Assembly: GCA_018894105.1 (NCBI GenBank) | Contig: CM032126.1 | Span: 24,588,391 to 24,652,390, forward strand | Direction of reading: 5' to 3' | Origin: Jacaranda mimosifolia | Taxonomy: Eukaryota > Streptophyta > Magnoliopsida > Lamiales > Bignoniaceae | Length of the DNA stretch: 64,000 nucleotides | Shown here: positions 1 to 13,600 of the stretch, piece after piece | Numbering within the stretch: the stretch's first letter is position 1 | Layout of the letters: each line of letters opens with the position of its first letter | Translations under genes and position numbers: made by a program | The notes under the pieces: model-generated | What the model was told of the DNA's origin: nothing | The model's input: only the letters and a program-made list of their open reading frames with translations | Database searches by the model: none

Positions 1-320
1 TACTTATATTCCTGTAATTCTAAATCTTCACCAATTAGCAAGGGAATTATAATTTTTTAAACAAGAAAATTATTTGTTAAGTCCTAAACATGATATTAAA
101 ATTAATACTAATATGGACTTAACATATTTTCTTCTTCCAATAATCTTTTCAACTCTTTTCTCTGGGCTTTCTTTTTATCTCATAAAGGTTGCTGTCTTGA
201 ATCAATTACTTCATCTACAAGTTTCAAGCATTGGACAATGCCTTGTCCCGATTACTTAATGTTCAAGTGTGCTTAGCTTGTTGAGAAATTACAAACCAAG
301 TAAAAAACTAAACCTTGAAG

Positions 321-1283
321 CATGGTTGTTAAAGGCGTTCATGTTTGTCGCCTAAGGCGAGAGGCGACAAGGGCGAGGGAAAATTGCCTTCTCCCTTGCG
401 GCTTGCCCAAGCACGGCGCTTCCAACAAGCGCTAAGAAGGCATGCCTTTTCTCGCCTTTTTGCCAGGCGAGTCTGTGAAGTCCACTTTCAACCGTCAAAA
501 ATTAAAATAAAAGCCCGAATTTAAAAAAAAGAATAGAAAAGAACACACTTAAAAATCCTAGCAAAAGCAGACAGAGACAACAAAGCAATAATGGCGCTAA
601 TTAGTATAAACATGCCTACCTTATTTCTCCCACCCTCTCAACAACAGTTGCTGCCAGCACCTTCGGCTGTTGCATACTTTTCGGCCACCACTTCCCTTCC
701 CCTTCAGTTTTTTTGCGCATCTCTTTTTTCTATGTTCACTTCATTTCCAGCGTGTTCTTTTCTCTTTCTTTGCTGAACATTTGTATCCATTTCATGCCAT
801 TATTTATAATCATTTGATTTATTTTAATTTTGTCACTTTTTTATTTTATTTGATTCATTGAATAAATTAAATGAGTGTCTTTTTATTTTCTTTGAAATTT
901 TATTTGATTTTATCTTGTTATATTTGTTGCATACCCTATAGGTTCTTCACTAAAAATTATTAAATATATATTATATTTTTAAAAATTCTTATTAGATCCT
1001 TGCTTCAAAATCATTTGATTTATTTTAATTTTGTTACTTTTTTATTTTATTTGATTCATTGAATAAATTAAGTGAGTATCTCTTTATTTTCTTTGAAATT
1101 TTATTTGATTTTATCTTGTTATATTTGTTGCATACCCTATAGGTTCTTCACTAAAAATTATTAAATATATATTATATTTTTAAAAATTCTTATTTAGCGC
1201 CTTGCTTCAAAAGGCGAGTGCCTCTCGCCTTGAGCACTCGAGGCTTTTTTGCCTCGCACAACCTTCTGCATTTAACAACTATG
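321..1283. mobile_element. hAT-type MITE / non-autonomous element in a CNOT10 intron
   Basis: The ends form a short terminal inverted repeat (CATGGTTGTTAAA at the left; the right end read in reverse is CATAGTTGTTAAA). The element is flanked by a perfect 8-bp direct repeat CCTTGAAG at 313-320 and 1284-1291, and an 8-bp target duplication is the hAT hallmark. The first ~150 bases and last ~70 bases are rich in AGGCGAG/CTCGCC motifs, which resemble the subterminal motif clusters that hAT transposases bind (inference). No transposase coding is visible, so it would depend on another element. It sits in the intron upstream of the first CNOT10 exon present here. Confidence 0.85.
811..1211. repeat. 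201-bp tandem duplication inside the hAT MITE
   Basis: Two near-identical AT-rich copies lie head to tail, at 811-1011 and 1012-1211. Each begins CATTTGATTTATTTTAATTT and ends in a TGCTTCAAAA block. The second copy runs into the right-hand GC-rich end of the element. The duplication is internal to the transposon and explains part of its length. Confidence 0.85.
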
Positions 1284-1599
1284 CCTTGAAGGAGCTTTGA
1301 ACCATCTAATATATGATTGAAAGGAACTTGAGAAGATCCACTTGAATGTCCAACTCGACTTAACTCGACAGTGCCTTGCATGATGAGGATAATGAACAAG
1401 GATTTGTTTAAAACCCATTGGTGCTATTGATTTTGTGTTCACTCCAAGTGTCCAGTCAAAAGTATAGAAAAGACCAAGCAAACTGATATTTGGTCTTTAT
1501 ACGCATGCTCCAAACAAATAAAATCCATAGTGGATGTGAGGTTTATGTATTACATTTTCAGTTTGAACCATACTGATACAATTTTTTTGTTCTCTTTAG

Positions 1600-1686
1600 G
1601 TACAACATAATATGGTTATTGCTGTGTACTTTAGAAATGGAGGTTCAGATCCTAAAAGGCTTATTGAAGCACTTGAAAATATCAAG
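1600..1686 (+). CDS. CNOT10: CNOT10 coding exon a
   Basis: Acceptor TTTAG at 1595-1599 and donor GT at 1687. It encodes 29 residues starting VQHNMVIAVYFRNGG and ending ALENIK, which aligns with the conserved 'HN..IA.YF..G..DPK.L...L..VK' stretch of plant CNOT10. The preceding residue should be Lys, encoded in an exon outside the window. Confidence 0.88.
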
Positions 1687-4600
1687 GTTTGTACTTTTAT
1701 GGTACATCTCTCTCTCTCTCTCTCTCATGGATGAGATCTTTTGTTATTCATCTTCTAGCATTCATGTTTGCATGTCTGTGTGGATGTTGTCCATTTCTTT
1801 CGATGCCAATTGACATGCATTTGACAAATAAGTAATATTTTAGGTTTCTTTTTATGTTGAAGCCAAGATTGAAATATATGCTTTAATTAGCTGAAAATAA
1901 TGATTTTCTGACTTTTCTCTTCATCAATTTTGTCACTAGCCAGTAGATGAAGGAAAATAAGAGTGTGATGGCCATTAACTGCATTGTGATTAATTATGAG
2001 ACGTGCAAGCAACCTTTTCTTGTTTCTTTTTGATTATTTCATCATATTTTATTTGTGGATCTTGGCAGGGCCAACATGATTGGTAGTAGTGTCTGATGCT
2101 GGAAACTTGTAAAGGAAAGGGAAAAATATGAATGAAAAACCATTATTAAGAGTAACTAAATAGATTAATGAAGAAACATGTAAATTGATTCAAAGAGTTT
2201 ACATGAGGATTTCTAGGGCTGTGTTCACTTGCATTTTGGGGGAATTTTTTCCAATCCCCCAAACAATCCCAAAAAGCAGGCACATTCTCCAATCTTTTTT
2301 CCAAAATATCAAAATTTTATACCCTAAAAATCCCTCCCAATTCAATTCCAAAAATTCCTGCACCCTAAAAATCACACCTACCGTCTCATTTTGTCACTCC
2401 ACTTTTTACATCACTCATTTATTTATCACTCTCTCACTTCACTCCTATATTATAATATATATATCTTATATATATGAAAAAATTAAAATTTTTAGTAGTT
2501 AAAAAATTCTAAAATTACATTTGCAAATTTAATTAAACTAATTTTTGGAAAAATTAATTAAATTTAATTAAATATTTTTATTTTATAAGTAAATAATTTA
2601 TTTATTAAATAACATATTAAATTAATTAAATTAATTAATTAATTAACTTATTAATATAATCTAATATTAACACAATAATCTATTTAATTTAATAAATTAA
2701 TTTTAAATAATTATTTTGTTTATTAATAAATAATTTATCTATCAAATAACGTATTAATTATTTAATGTTTCAAGTTGGTTAGATAACATATGATATTAAT
2801 AAAATTAATTTGTTTAATTAAATAAATGAATTAATGTATTTATATAAATTATATTTTATACAGATAAATATTACATATGTAATTAAATATTCCAATAATC
2901 TATTTAATTTAATAATCAATTACATATAAAATTTAGTATAATAATAAATTAATTTAAAATAATTATTTTGTTTATTACTAAATATTTTGTCGACCAATCA
3001 TAACATATATATACATATACACACACATCATCAAATTATAAATATACATACATATATTACATAAAAAAATCAATTTCTCCCCATAAACCCAACAAAAAAG
3101 TAACTGATTTGACATCTACAATAAAATTTGTCCCCCCACCAAAATATTAACAAACAAACAACTCATTCAAAAACCATTTTCCCTATTTTCCCAAAACGAA
3201 AAACAAACGGTTGACACTTTTTCCAATTTTTCTCCAAAAAACTCATTCCCCCAAATTTTTTTCTAGAAAATGCCCAAAATGCAAGTGAACATAGCCTAGG
3301 GTTTTGAATTTCCGAAAAAAATTGTAAGGAATAACTAATGAGAATATTGATAATGGGCCCAAAAAATTAACCCTAGTGCAATATTCACTAGAGAAACAAA
3401 ATCCATGTGCTGCTGTACTAAGAAAAAGTTATCTGAGCATCCTTACTTGAGCAGTTTTAATTGAGTAACTTGATGACAATTGAAACCAAGACTTTCAACA
3501 GACTACAAAAAGGCATCTGAGAGAGGCAAAACAACTTTAAAACAAAATGCATAAGTGAAACACAACCTTGAAACTAGATTTATGCTCCCACGTCAGTCTC
3601 CCTCATGTTGGAAAGAACTTGGCCATAACGAGAAAATTTGAAAATATTCTAATTAAGCTTCTGGATCAATTTGTTTAAGCTCTTTCCCAAAATCCTTGTA
3701 CTGTCTGTAGTTGGTTGCCTAGCCACTTTGTTAGAAATTTCAATAAAATATTCCCCTTATAGAGTTAACTTCTTTTACATCTAAGATAACCTCAACAACC
3801 TCTAGTGGCTTCACATTTAACAATAGTTATTAAAGGTATGAGGTGGGAGGTGGCGAGAAGCGAGGCGAGGGGCAGGTGACCAAAAGGGGAATGCGGCGAC
3901 AATTAAGAAAAAATTTAAAATATATATATAGTACAACAAATTAAATTAAAATTAAATATATTAAATACTAATAGATTAACATATTAACATATTAAACATA
4001 TTTAGTATTAAATTAACAAATTAATTAAATATGTTAAGTATTAGTTTAAGTATTAATATATTAACAAACTGAGAAAATATTTAAAAAAAATTAAAAGTGT
4101 TGTCTGTATGAGAAAAATACATAAGAAAAACCAAAATAAGAAATTGAGAGATAAGAGAAGAGAGAAAAGAATGGAAGAGCGAAGACAAATGACAGAAGAG
4201 GAGAAAAAAATGTCCTAGAATGGTGCTATAACAAAAACTAAAAGAAGAATCAAAGAGAGAAGATGAGAACATAAGTCAAGAAGAGAGAAGATAGAAGATA
4301 ATAGAGAAGTTGGTGGTGAGGTTGCTGGAATTGAGGTGTGGGAGGGAATCCTTTGGTTGTAGAGAAAGGTTTTGTGGTTTCTTTATTTTGGATTATGTAT
4401 TACAAAAAGGAATGGTGGCTTCTTTTTGTTTGAAGTGTGGCCAAAAACAAATTTGAAGTGGTACACGAGAAGGTTATTGACCTGATTGTTTGCTGTGAAT
4501 GTCTTGAATAGCAGCGGAATCTCTCGTATTTGCCACTGGTCGTCTCCCTATTATATGTTGTCTTGCACCATAATGCATAATATGTTTTTTGGCCATTAGG

Positions 4601-7600
4601 GCACATCTTCCAGGTTTAGAAAAATGAGTGACACTAATCTCATCTCTAATAGACTGATTTAACCATAAGTAATGAGGTGTCATTTGTTCATTAGTCTCAT
4701 TCAAACCGACATGCGCAGAGAGATTGTTGAACTTGGTTGTGTATTCTTCCACAACCATGCTCTTATACTTTAGATCATGAAATCTCATACAACTCCATTG
4801 CATAATCTGCAGGTAAAAATTGTTTTCTGAAATTTTCGTGTGTTCCCATGAGGCAATCTTTGTGTTGCCTTGTCAAGTGCACTGTTCTTCAACCCTGTAC
4901 ACCATTGAAGTGCAACCCCTTTCAACGTTAGCTTCACAAACAAAACTTTCCTTATCTTCTTGCATGTGCTTCCCTTCGAAATAATTTTCCAAGCGCCTCC
5001 CTATTTAAACAATCTTCTGCATGCACTTGTTGATTGTCAGTTTCTTCGATTCTAGCAGCTAGTTGTTCATTCTCCTGAAAAGCTTTAACAGCCCGCTACA
5101 ACTCCTCAATCATATGTATAATATACAGCTTGTGCTTGCTGCCCTTCCACATCCATGATGTTCAGGAGCTGCCATTCCAGAAAGATTAAACCTGCTCTGG
5201 TGCCCAATTTGATGCAGGAAACTCATAGAAAAGGGAAGAATATGAGTGAACTGCTGCTGCGTGAATAACCTGTGCAATAGATTAATGGAGAAACATGTAA
5301 TTGATCGAAAGAGTGTGTTGCTTTAGGATTTCTAGGGTTTTGATTCCCAAAAAGAAATCTGCAAGGAATAATTGCCGAAAATTGTGATGAAGGCCAAAAA
5401 TACAACTGTAGGCACAATATTTATGAGAGAACCAAAAATTCCAGTGCTGCCCTGGTTAGCAAAATGACTAAAATATCCTTACTTGAGTAACTTGACAAGA
5501 ATTGAAACCAAAGCTTAAATAGACCACAACAAGACATCTAAGAGAGAGAAAAAGAATTAAAAACAAAATAAATAATTGAAACACAACATGAAGTTATATT
5601 TGTGCTCTTGCATCAGTCTTTATAGTTCGGAATTTTTGAAGGGGACATGAAAATGAGCTTGAATTTGCGTGTTTTTTGAGTTTTGCTTCTTGATACTCTA
5701 AAATGATATAGGGAGCATGTTAGAAATGGATCCAGGTTAGGGATTTCAGAAAATGTTGATCTTGTGGGGTTGCTTTCTATGGTGTATGTGATTTTGAGCA
5801 TTTCAAATTTAACTGAATTGCAGGCTATAGTGCTTTGACTTATTATTGATATGATACTCTTGGTTTGTTTCTAGTTGGTGCTGGTATGCCCTCTCGGACT
5901 CTTGCATTTGGTTACACCAAGCTTATTTTTCTTCAATCTAACTTTGTCTTTTGAAGTATTTGATAACCAGAAATTAAGATTATGTTTAGTATTCTTTTTG
6001 GGGATTATGTTCGTTCCCCAGAAATGACAAAAGATTTATAATTTTTTCCCAAGGAACATTTTTTATTATTCCCCTAAAATATTTTTAAAAGACTCTAATC
6101 ATTACTGCGCACATTTAGGCGTTGTTTGGTTTCCTTTTAAGGGTCCACATTATCATTACTTGGTAAAGCCCTTTTGAGATGACATCGTTTTTATTCCTCC
6201 AAAAGACGTCCCCCATTCCCCTGATATATTTTGAGAATGCACACAATCATTACAAAAATAAATAAAATATATATTTCTCTTGCAATCATCACTTTAGTAT
6301 AAATATATAGCTTTAATTGTTTTCTTAGTTTAATGACGACATATAATAATATAAAAGTTTGATATGACACAACTAATCGGATAAATCTCATATGATAAGA
6401 CATCTTCAGCAGAAAATGTCATTTTTGGAACTGAAATCAAATGCCTTTTTTTTTTTTTGGTTCCTGGAATTATATTGCATCAACCATTTCCAAAACTCTA
6501 AACACACCTTTATTCTCCCCATGTTTCCCGGTATAAATTCATTTTCTAGAAGTATTTCCCTAAAACAACAAAAATGATTCCAAACAAGCTTTGGCTTTCT
6601 GATAATTTACATACAAGGGGTCTCTCTCTCTCTCTCTTAGCGTCACTTTGCATAGAGTCCTATCTGCATCAAGGCGCCAAGGATTACCGGGGCTAAGTGT
6701 GAGGTGCATGGCATGTTAGAGAAGAATTGAGGTACTAGGAAAAGTTTTTTGATTCCTATAATCTAAATTTATATTTGATGTTAGTTAACAAGAATACATA
6801 TGGTGTAGCAAGTCCATAACACTAACATGTAATGAATATCAGTTGTCAAGGCAAGAAATTTATATATGTAAATCTATGAAAATCTAAAAAATAAATCTGA
6901 ATGTTAAGGAAACTTCAACAAGACTTGCTTTTTACGCAACTTCAGATTTAATGATGACACTGGCAAAAAACTGTGGGTCCAATTAGTTGCTTAAGTTGAA
7001 TTAGGAAAAAAAGGCTTAAATGGTGTGCCTCGCTGTGCCTCAGGCTTGGGTTAACAATTATGGGCGTGCAAATGAAAACATACAAAAAGATATAATTGCC
7101 TTCATTCTTATATCAATTTTGAACATCCAAGGACTCTTTCTTTCTGCAATTTTTTGTGTTACATGTGTCAAGATTCAAAGAAGTACAACAAAGTTTCTGG
7201 TATAGCATGTACATGTCTGTGGTCTTTTTTCCACTCATATCCTATAATTTGTGAATCATGGTTGTTTCTGATAAGACATGTTTTGGAGGATAGGGTTATC
7301 AGATATATGTCCTGTTGCTTTTAATTCCGCTTTTTAAGTTTTCATCTGTGTGTGTTTGAAGGTGTTCTCATTTTTTTCATGTTAAGTAATTTACGTACAT
7401 GCTCCATATATATGTTTGTGCTCGTGTAATATGTATATATATATATATATATTTACATGCATCCTTATTTCTTCGTTCTGCCCTTCAATTCCATCCATCC
7501 ATGCATCCATCCATATAGATAATGCAGGAACACTTCTAAAATCAAGTCATATTCATGTCCAACACTTGGGACACTTGTGCCACTCACTGAAACTCCTTGG

Positions 7601-10600
7601 ATACGTGTCCAATACTTCAAAACTGTGGAAAATATTAATAAAAATAATTAGTGGACACACATGTCTGACATATTTGTCAAATGCATTAGTCATGTCTGGA
7701 AATAACTAAGCACTGCTTACCTCAAGTAAAATACACAAGATCAGGATAATATTACAAATTGATTACTAAAAAATAATTTATCATATAAGTTATCAGTGAT
7801 TTAGCTAATTCATTTTGTATTTTTATGCCAAGTGACATTTTAATACTATGCTATATAGTTATCAGATGGAATTGGAATGTCATATTTCATATATGTACTC
7901 TTACATTAAAATACTAATATACACTTTACTGGTTGATTATAAAATTTAGTATTATTATTTCTTATATAATGATGATTATGCATTTTGTATGTTGATGTGT
8001 CGGTTTTGTCCTCCTTTTCTTTTCTTTCTTTCTTGTGTGTGTGTGTGCGCGTGTGGATACTGTGCCTGTCCCTGTGCTTATGTCGCTTTGTTTTTTGTCA
8101 ACTTGTCCATGTCAGTGCAACATAGAACCATAGAGACGTTGCCTTCCCCTGAGTTTCCCGTACTTGACATCACAACCACCGCAGTTTGAAAAACTGTAGC
8201 TACCTCACTGCTGTCTATTGGATGTTAAGGTTGCTGATTTTGGGAGCTAAAATTGCTGAGGTTCCTTAGATATATTTATTTTCATATATATGCATGTAAC
8301 ATGCGTATTATTTTTTTGATTAGTATGTAACATGCACATGCTCACACAAATAGCAGACATATCTGATATCTTTCTGTGTACATGCACGACTATGCATATC
8401 TATTTGTACATATGTATGCAATGCATCTATATGGAGATAAATGAATGTGTCAAGATTATCAAATATAAATATATATACATTCGTTATTGTGTGTATGTAA
8501 ATTTATGCATGTATGTCATTTTTTAAGTCTGCTTGTTTTAGCTACCACCCTATTGTTTCCACTTCCCTTCATATTACCACCTTTAGGCAAAAAGGAGAAT
8601 GGCCACAGGGACTAGGGTAGGTGGCAAATCTTTCCCTTTGGCTTGCATGGAAGAGGAACATTTCTACCATTCTTTTATTTATGAGAAACATAACTTCTAA
8701 CTGTTAACTAGCATCAAGAGTTATCTGCAGGATCAGGACTCATCTTTCTCCTTGATGTGGGGTTTTATTGTGGATAGAGATGCTTTCAACGTACATTCAT
8801 TTTCATTGTTTTTGTATTTATACTTCACTGGTTATCTTTTTCCCCTCAATTTAGAAACAAAGTCAAGAGCTTGCTCATACATCTGGGGAACACTTAGAGG
8901 TTACTGGCAACGATGGAAGAAAACCTTTGGCTGGCATGAAAGGAACTAATAATGCCGCGCGCCAATTCTCTAGTTCATCAGTTGTTTACAGCAACGAGTT
9001 TGACACCTCGGTGGCAATATACAACATAGTATGTTTTACTTCTGGTGATTGTGCTGGTTCCTCAGATTGATAATCTTCTCCCTCTTCTCCTCCCTCCCTC
9101 CCTCCCTCTCTCTCTCTCTCTTCTTTTCTTTTCTTTTCTTTTTCTTAATGTTCTTATGTTTCATGCATGAATATGAATTGCAGGCTGTTATTTGGTTTCA
9201 TCTTCATGAATATGCGAAATCATTCTTGTATTTGGACACATTGTATCAGAACATTGAACCTATTGATGAGGTAAGAATTACACATTAATACAAAACACAT
9301 TGAGTGATACTTTTGATGGGTCTGTTGGTTAACTTTTGCAAGGTGTAACATGCAGGGAACGGCCCTTCGTATATGCCTTTTGTTGCTGGATGTTGCGTTG
9401 CTTTCTCACCATGCATCAAGATCTGCTGTAAGTCCCATGTACTTCTTGTTATGAAATTGATTGTTTTCTTTGATGCTGTTACCTGGTAACTTTGACTAAA
9501 ACAATTGTAAAAAGATTGATATTTTCTATGAGAAAAATTGTCATTTATTATATGTGCTCATTACAAAGTTCTCTGTTACTGTATCAACTATCAACAGAAA
9601 GATCTTTGAACTTCTGTTGTGGAAGGGGAGGACATGGTTTGGCTTATGTTCTTGGAATATACACAGAATAACTTGCATTGATTGGGCAAATTACCTAAAA
9701 CCTGATTAACTGAATCAGATTATGTGTGTAGTAACAGAGAATGATTCAACGAGTTATGCAAGAATCCTAAAAATACTTTTTAATGTGTATTAGACTTAAA
9801 AGATAATTTTGGATTGACTATAATGATTTACTTTTGATTTTCCAATGTAAAGATATTTACTTAAAAGATATTTTCGGATATGTTCCAATGTGTAAAGTAA
9901 AATTTTACTTTTGATTTTCCAAGCGGGACTTTCAGGAGGATGATTACCATTAAAAGATGGAGTTTTTAGATTATGCTTGTAGTTCTTTTCCATATTAACA
10001 AAGGAAATCATTTGGAGTATGTCAATCTGGAAGCTTGTCTTTGAACCGTGCTGTGGTTAGGCTGCTGTTGCTAATCAGAAAGTTCATTGTCAATCATGAC
10101 TCTATCTTCTCTTTTATCGTGGTTTTAGAAGCTAGTACTATGTAGCAAGGTGCATCTGGCTGTTTGAAATGCTTTAGCCAGTCCGGATGGTTGAACTCCC
10201 ATATGGTGTTCTGTATGCTTCTTAGGCCTTGTTTGTTTTATTTTCAAACACCATTTTCGTTTTGTCACTATTTGAAAACTGAAAACTTCACTCTTTTACA
10301 TATTTTCATTGACAGTACCATTTATTTTCATCTTTTAATTTTTCTTAAACCTATTGTATCATCCTACTACCAAGCCAGTCAAATTCACATTCGATTTGAA
10401 TTAAGTACCCACTGTTATTACAACACAATTAAAATATACATATGTGAAAAATACGTCTTTTTAGGCACAAAAAATTACAAACCACCTAAATTTCCATTTC
10501 TATGGCTATCCTAATCATTATTTTTAGAGAAAACATCTAAAGCAATCTCATTTAATTTCCTTAACTTTAACTATTTTTCAACTTTCGAAAATATCGCAAA

Positions 10601-13600
10601 CTGGAAATGGATTTGAAAATAAAACCAAAGAGGCCCTTAGTTTGTGGTTCTGGACAGGAGATTCCAAATGTCTGCTGCATGGTGATTAAAACTGAGATCG
10701 ATTCCTCCTATTGACATCATTTTGGTACAAGGTTTCAAATGCTTTTGTACTGCATAACCTTAACTGACATGGAAAGCAGCCCCCCCTCCTTCTCTGACTT
10801 GCATTTCTTATGCTGCTTTACAATTTTTCTTTGTTATTCCAATACATTTCTCACTCAAACTTGAGATGGACCCAAATAATCCTACTAAAATTTCAGTGGG
10901 GTTGATGTCTCTAACGACTGAATCAAGAGTCAGTGGTTGAACTTTTTCAGGCAAACAAAAAGAACAGAATTAACTGAACACTTGGTTTTTCAAAGTTCAG
11001 TCTCATAAACTTACCAGACTTGCTTAAAAGTTTATAGAAGCTCATTTGGAGAGGCATTTGAAGCAGTAGTTGGCCAGTTGTGGCGGATGAATGATGAATG
11101 ATATGCTGAACGGAAGAATTATCCTTTGACCACTCTTATGATATTGATGATGTAGATTGAAATATCATGCTCTTATAGAGTCTTACTTTATTTTATGCTG
11201 TTGGAGTAAGCCTCTAAAAATAGAAGTTGGTTGTGGGCCTAAGTTAATGTTCAGAGTGCATGACGTCTTGTCTGATGGAGAATGACATGAAAGGGAGTTT
11301 AAATATTCAGACTGCTGTTAAATATGCAGTATGCTTTCGACTTCGTGTCTGTTTTCAATAGCCTGAATTGTTGCTTGCTCTCTAGGTACTTTTTGGTTTG
11401 ATCTGGCATAGGGGTTCTCTTTAATGGGCAAATTTTTAATTTTTTCCTGTGTAAGCTTTAATAGTTGTAATATATAAAATTATAAATAGGATCTAATTAT
11501 AATTAGAAGGCGACAAAATTACTTAGTCTTTTATGCTGCTTATGTTGTTATTCACTTGTTATTTACTGATGTCACTTGAGTTATAGCCGTTTCTAGATTT
11601 TACTTTACTCTTTTATGTCATTTGGATGTGAGTGAATTTAAATTTATTATTCAGGATGTGATAAGCTACATGGAGAAGGTTTTTTGTGTCAATAGCTTGA
11701 CCAATCAAGTAGAGAATGGAACCTTAGCACAGCAACAATCTTTCTTTGTGTCAAAATCTGCTTCACTTTCGAGCAATCCAACTCTTCCTGATTCTTCTGA
11801 TCCCGATTCAGTTACAGAAAATACATTTGAAAATTCGTTAACCAGAACTTTATCTGAGGAAGCACTTGAAGAGGAATCACTGCAGTTACTATCCTCTCTG
11901 GACATCAGTGGACAGAACCTTCAAAGACCTGTTATTGCATCTTCTATTGATCTTCCAAGGAGCCAAGCAGAGGAGTCCATTTCAGTTGTTGATTTAAGGC
12001 TGAAGTTGCATCTTTACAAGGTTCGGTTTTTACTTCTCACAAGGAACCTTAAAGCAGCGAAGCGTGAAGTCAAGATGGCTATGAACTTAGCTCGTGGCAA
12101 AGATTATCCCATGCCTCTTTATTTGAAGTCACAGCTTGAATATGCTCGCAGAAACTATCGCAAAGCAATCAAGCTTTTGATGGCTTCTAGCAACCGCACA
12201 GATATGGGAATCTCGAGCATGTATTACAACAATCTTGGGTGTATCTATTACAAGCTAGGGAAGCATCACACTTCAGGTGTATTCTTCTCCAAATCCCTAA
12301 AGAACAGCTCCCTTATACGGAAGGAAAAATCTTTAAAACTCCTCACTTTGTCACAGGATAAATCCCTTCTGATATCATATAACTGTGGTGTGCATTCCTT
12401 GGCCTGTGGCAGACCTTTCCATGCTGCTCGCTGTTTTCAGAAGGCCAGTCTAATTTTTTTTAATAGACCTCTTCTGTGGCTACGAATCGCTGAGTGCTGC
12501 CTGATGGCCCTAGAAAAGGGACTGATAAAGTCTAATTCCTCTTCTTCTGACAGATCTGATATAAGGGTTAATATTATTGGAAAAGGAAAATGGAGGCTGC
12601 TTGCTCTGAGGTATGGAATTTCTGCAAATGGCCAGTGGCAATATGTTGGAAAGGATGATTTGTTTCCAGGGGATGGCAAACAGCCGGATCTCTCAATGTC
12701 GCTTGCCTGGCAGTGTCTTGTCAATGCTTTGTATTTGTTGGACTCTTGTGAAGCAAAGTATTCAAGATCTGGTTTGCCTTCTAGTATCGAGGAAAGCATA
12801 TCAACAGAAACAATGCCATCACAGAGCACAAGCCACAAAAATGTCAGTGGTGGTGAAACCCAGGAATCTAATCTAGCATCTGGTTCAAGTCAAGTTAATT
12901 CAAATGGTGAAGTGAAGGAACTAAAGGGTGGAAACAATCAGAGTACATTGCAGGATTCTATTACTGACTATGAGTATATTCGTATGAAGGAAAACCAGAT
13001 GATGAAGCAAGCCACACTTGCTGATTTGGCTTATGTAGAGCTGGCACTAGGAAATCCTTTGGACGCCTTAGCAACAGCAAAGTCTCTATTGCAACTTCCT
13101 GACTGTTCAAGGATATACAACTTTTTGGGAACCATGTATGCGGCTGAGGCTTTATGCCTGCTAAATCAGCCGAAGGAAGCTGCTGAGCATTTGATGAGAT
13201 ATGTTTCTGGTGGGAATAATGTTGAGCTTCCATATAGCCGAGAAGACTGTGAAAAGTGGACGCTGGAAAAACCAGTTGATAATGAGGATTCAAATGGTGG
13301 GACAATAGCTTCTAATGCTGTCTCGCCACCGGATGAATCCCTGGTATCTCTATTCTCCAGCCCTGAAGAGGCTCGTGGGATTTTTTGTGCGAATTATGCA
13401 GCCAACTTTGCGTTGCTGGGAGACCTTGAGCAAGCTCACCACTTTGTGTTGAAGGCGTTATCTGATATACCTAAAAGTCCTCAAGCTATTCTTACTGCAA
13501 TTTATTTGGATCTAAAGCGTGGTAAGACTCAAGAAGCTCTTGCAAAGTTGAAACATCATAATGCCATTAGTTTTGTCCCTACCAGTTTTACATTAAATGG

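Larger units (their letters stand above)
2094..5615 (-). mobile_element. Degraded short Ty3/gypsy LTR retrotransposon, antisense to CNOT10
   Basis: Two related long terminal repeats (5210-5615 and 2094-3595, the latter split by an insertion) flank about 1.6 kb. On the - strand the LTRs begin TGATGC/TGACGT and end TGCATCA. A primer-binding-like site follows the 5' LTR directly (5191-5207, read TTGGGCACCAGAGCAGG, close to the initiator-Met tRNA type). A purine run (ACATGAGGGAGA, - strand, just right of 3595) precedes the 3' LTR. The interior holds only a gag remnant and AT-rich DNA. I could not confirm a clean 5-bp target duplication (GTGTC left, GTCTT right). Whether intact or not, it is transcribed as part of the CNOT10 intron in antisense. 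Confidence 0.75.

Noticed and set aside
591..861. Short plus-strand open frames (about 60 residues) in the hAT MITE
   Set aside because: They lie in a pyrimidine-rich, repeat-bearing part of a non-autonomous transposon and encode low-complexity Phe/Ser/Leu strings with no family match.
12437..13305. Minus-strand open frames of 114-133 residues opposite the CNOT10 large exon
   Set aside because: The sense strand carries an unambiguous conserved protein; these are antisense shadows.
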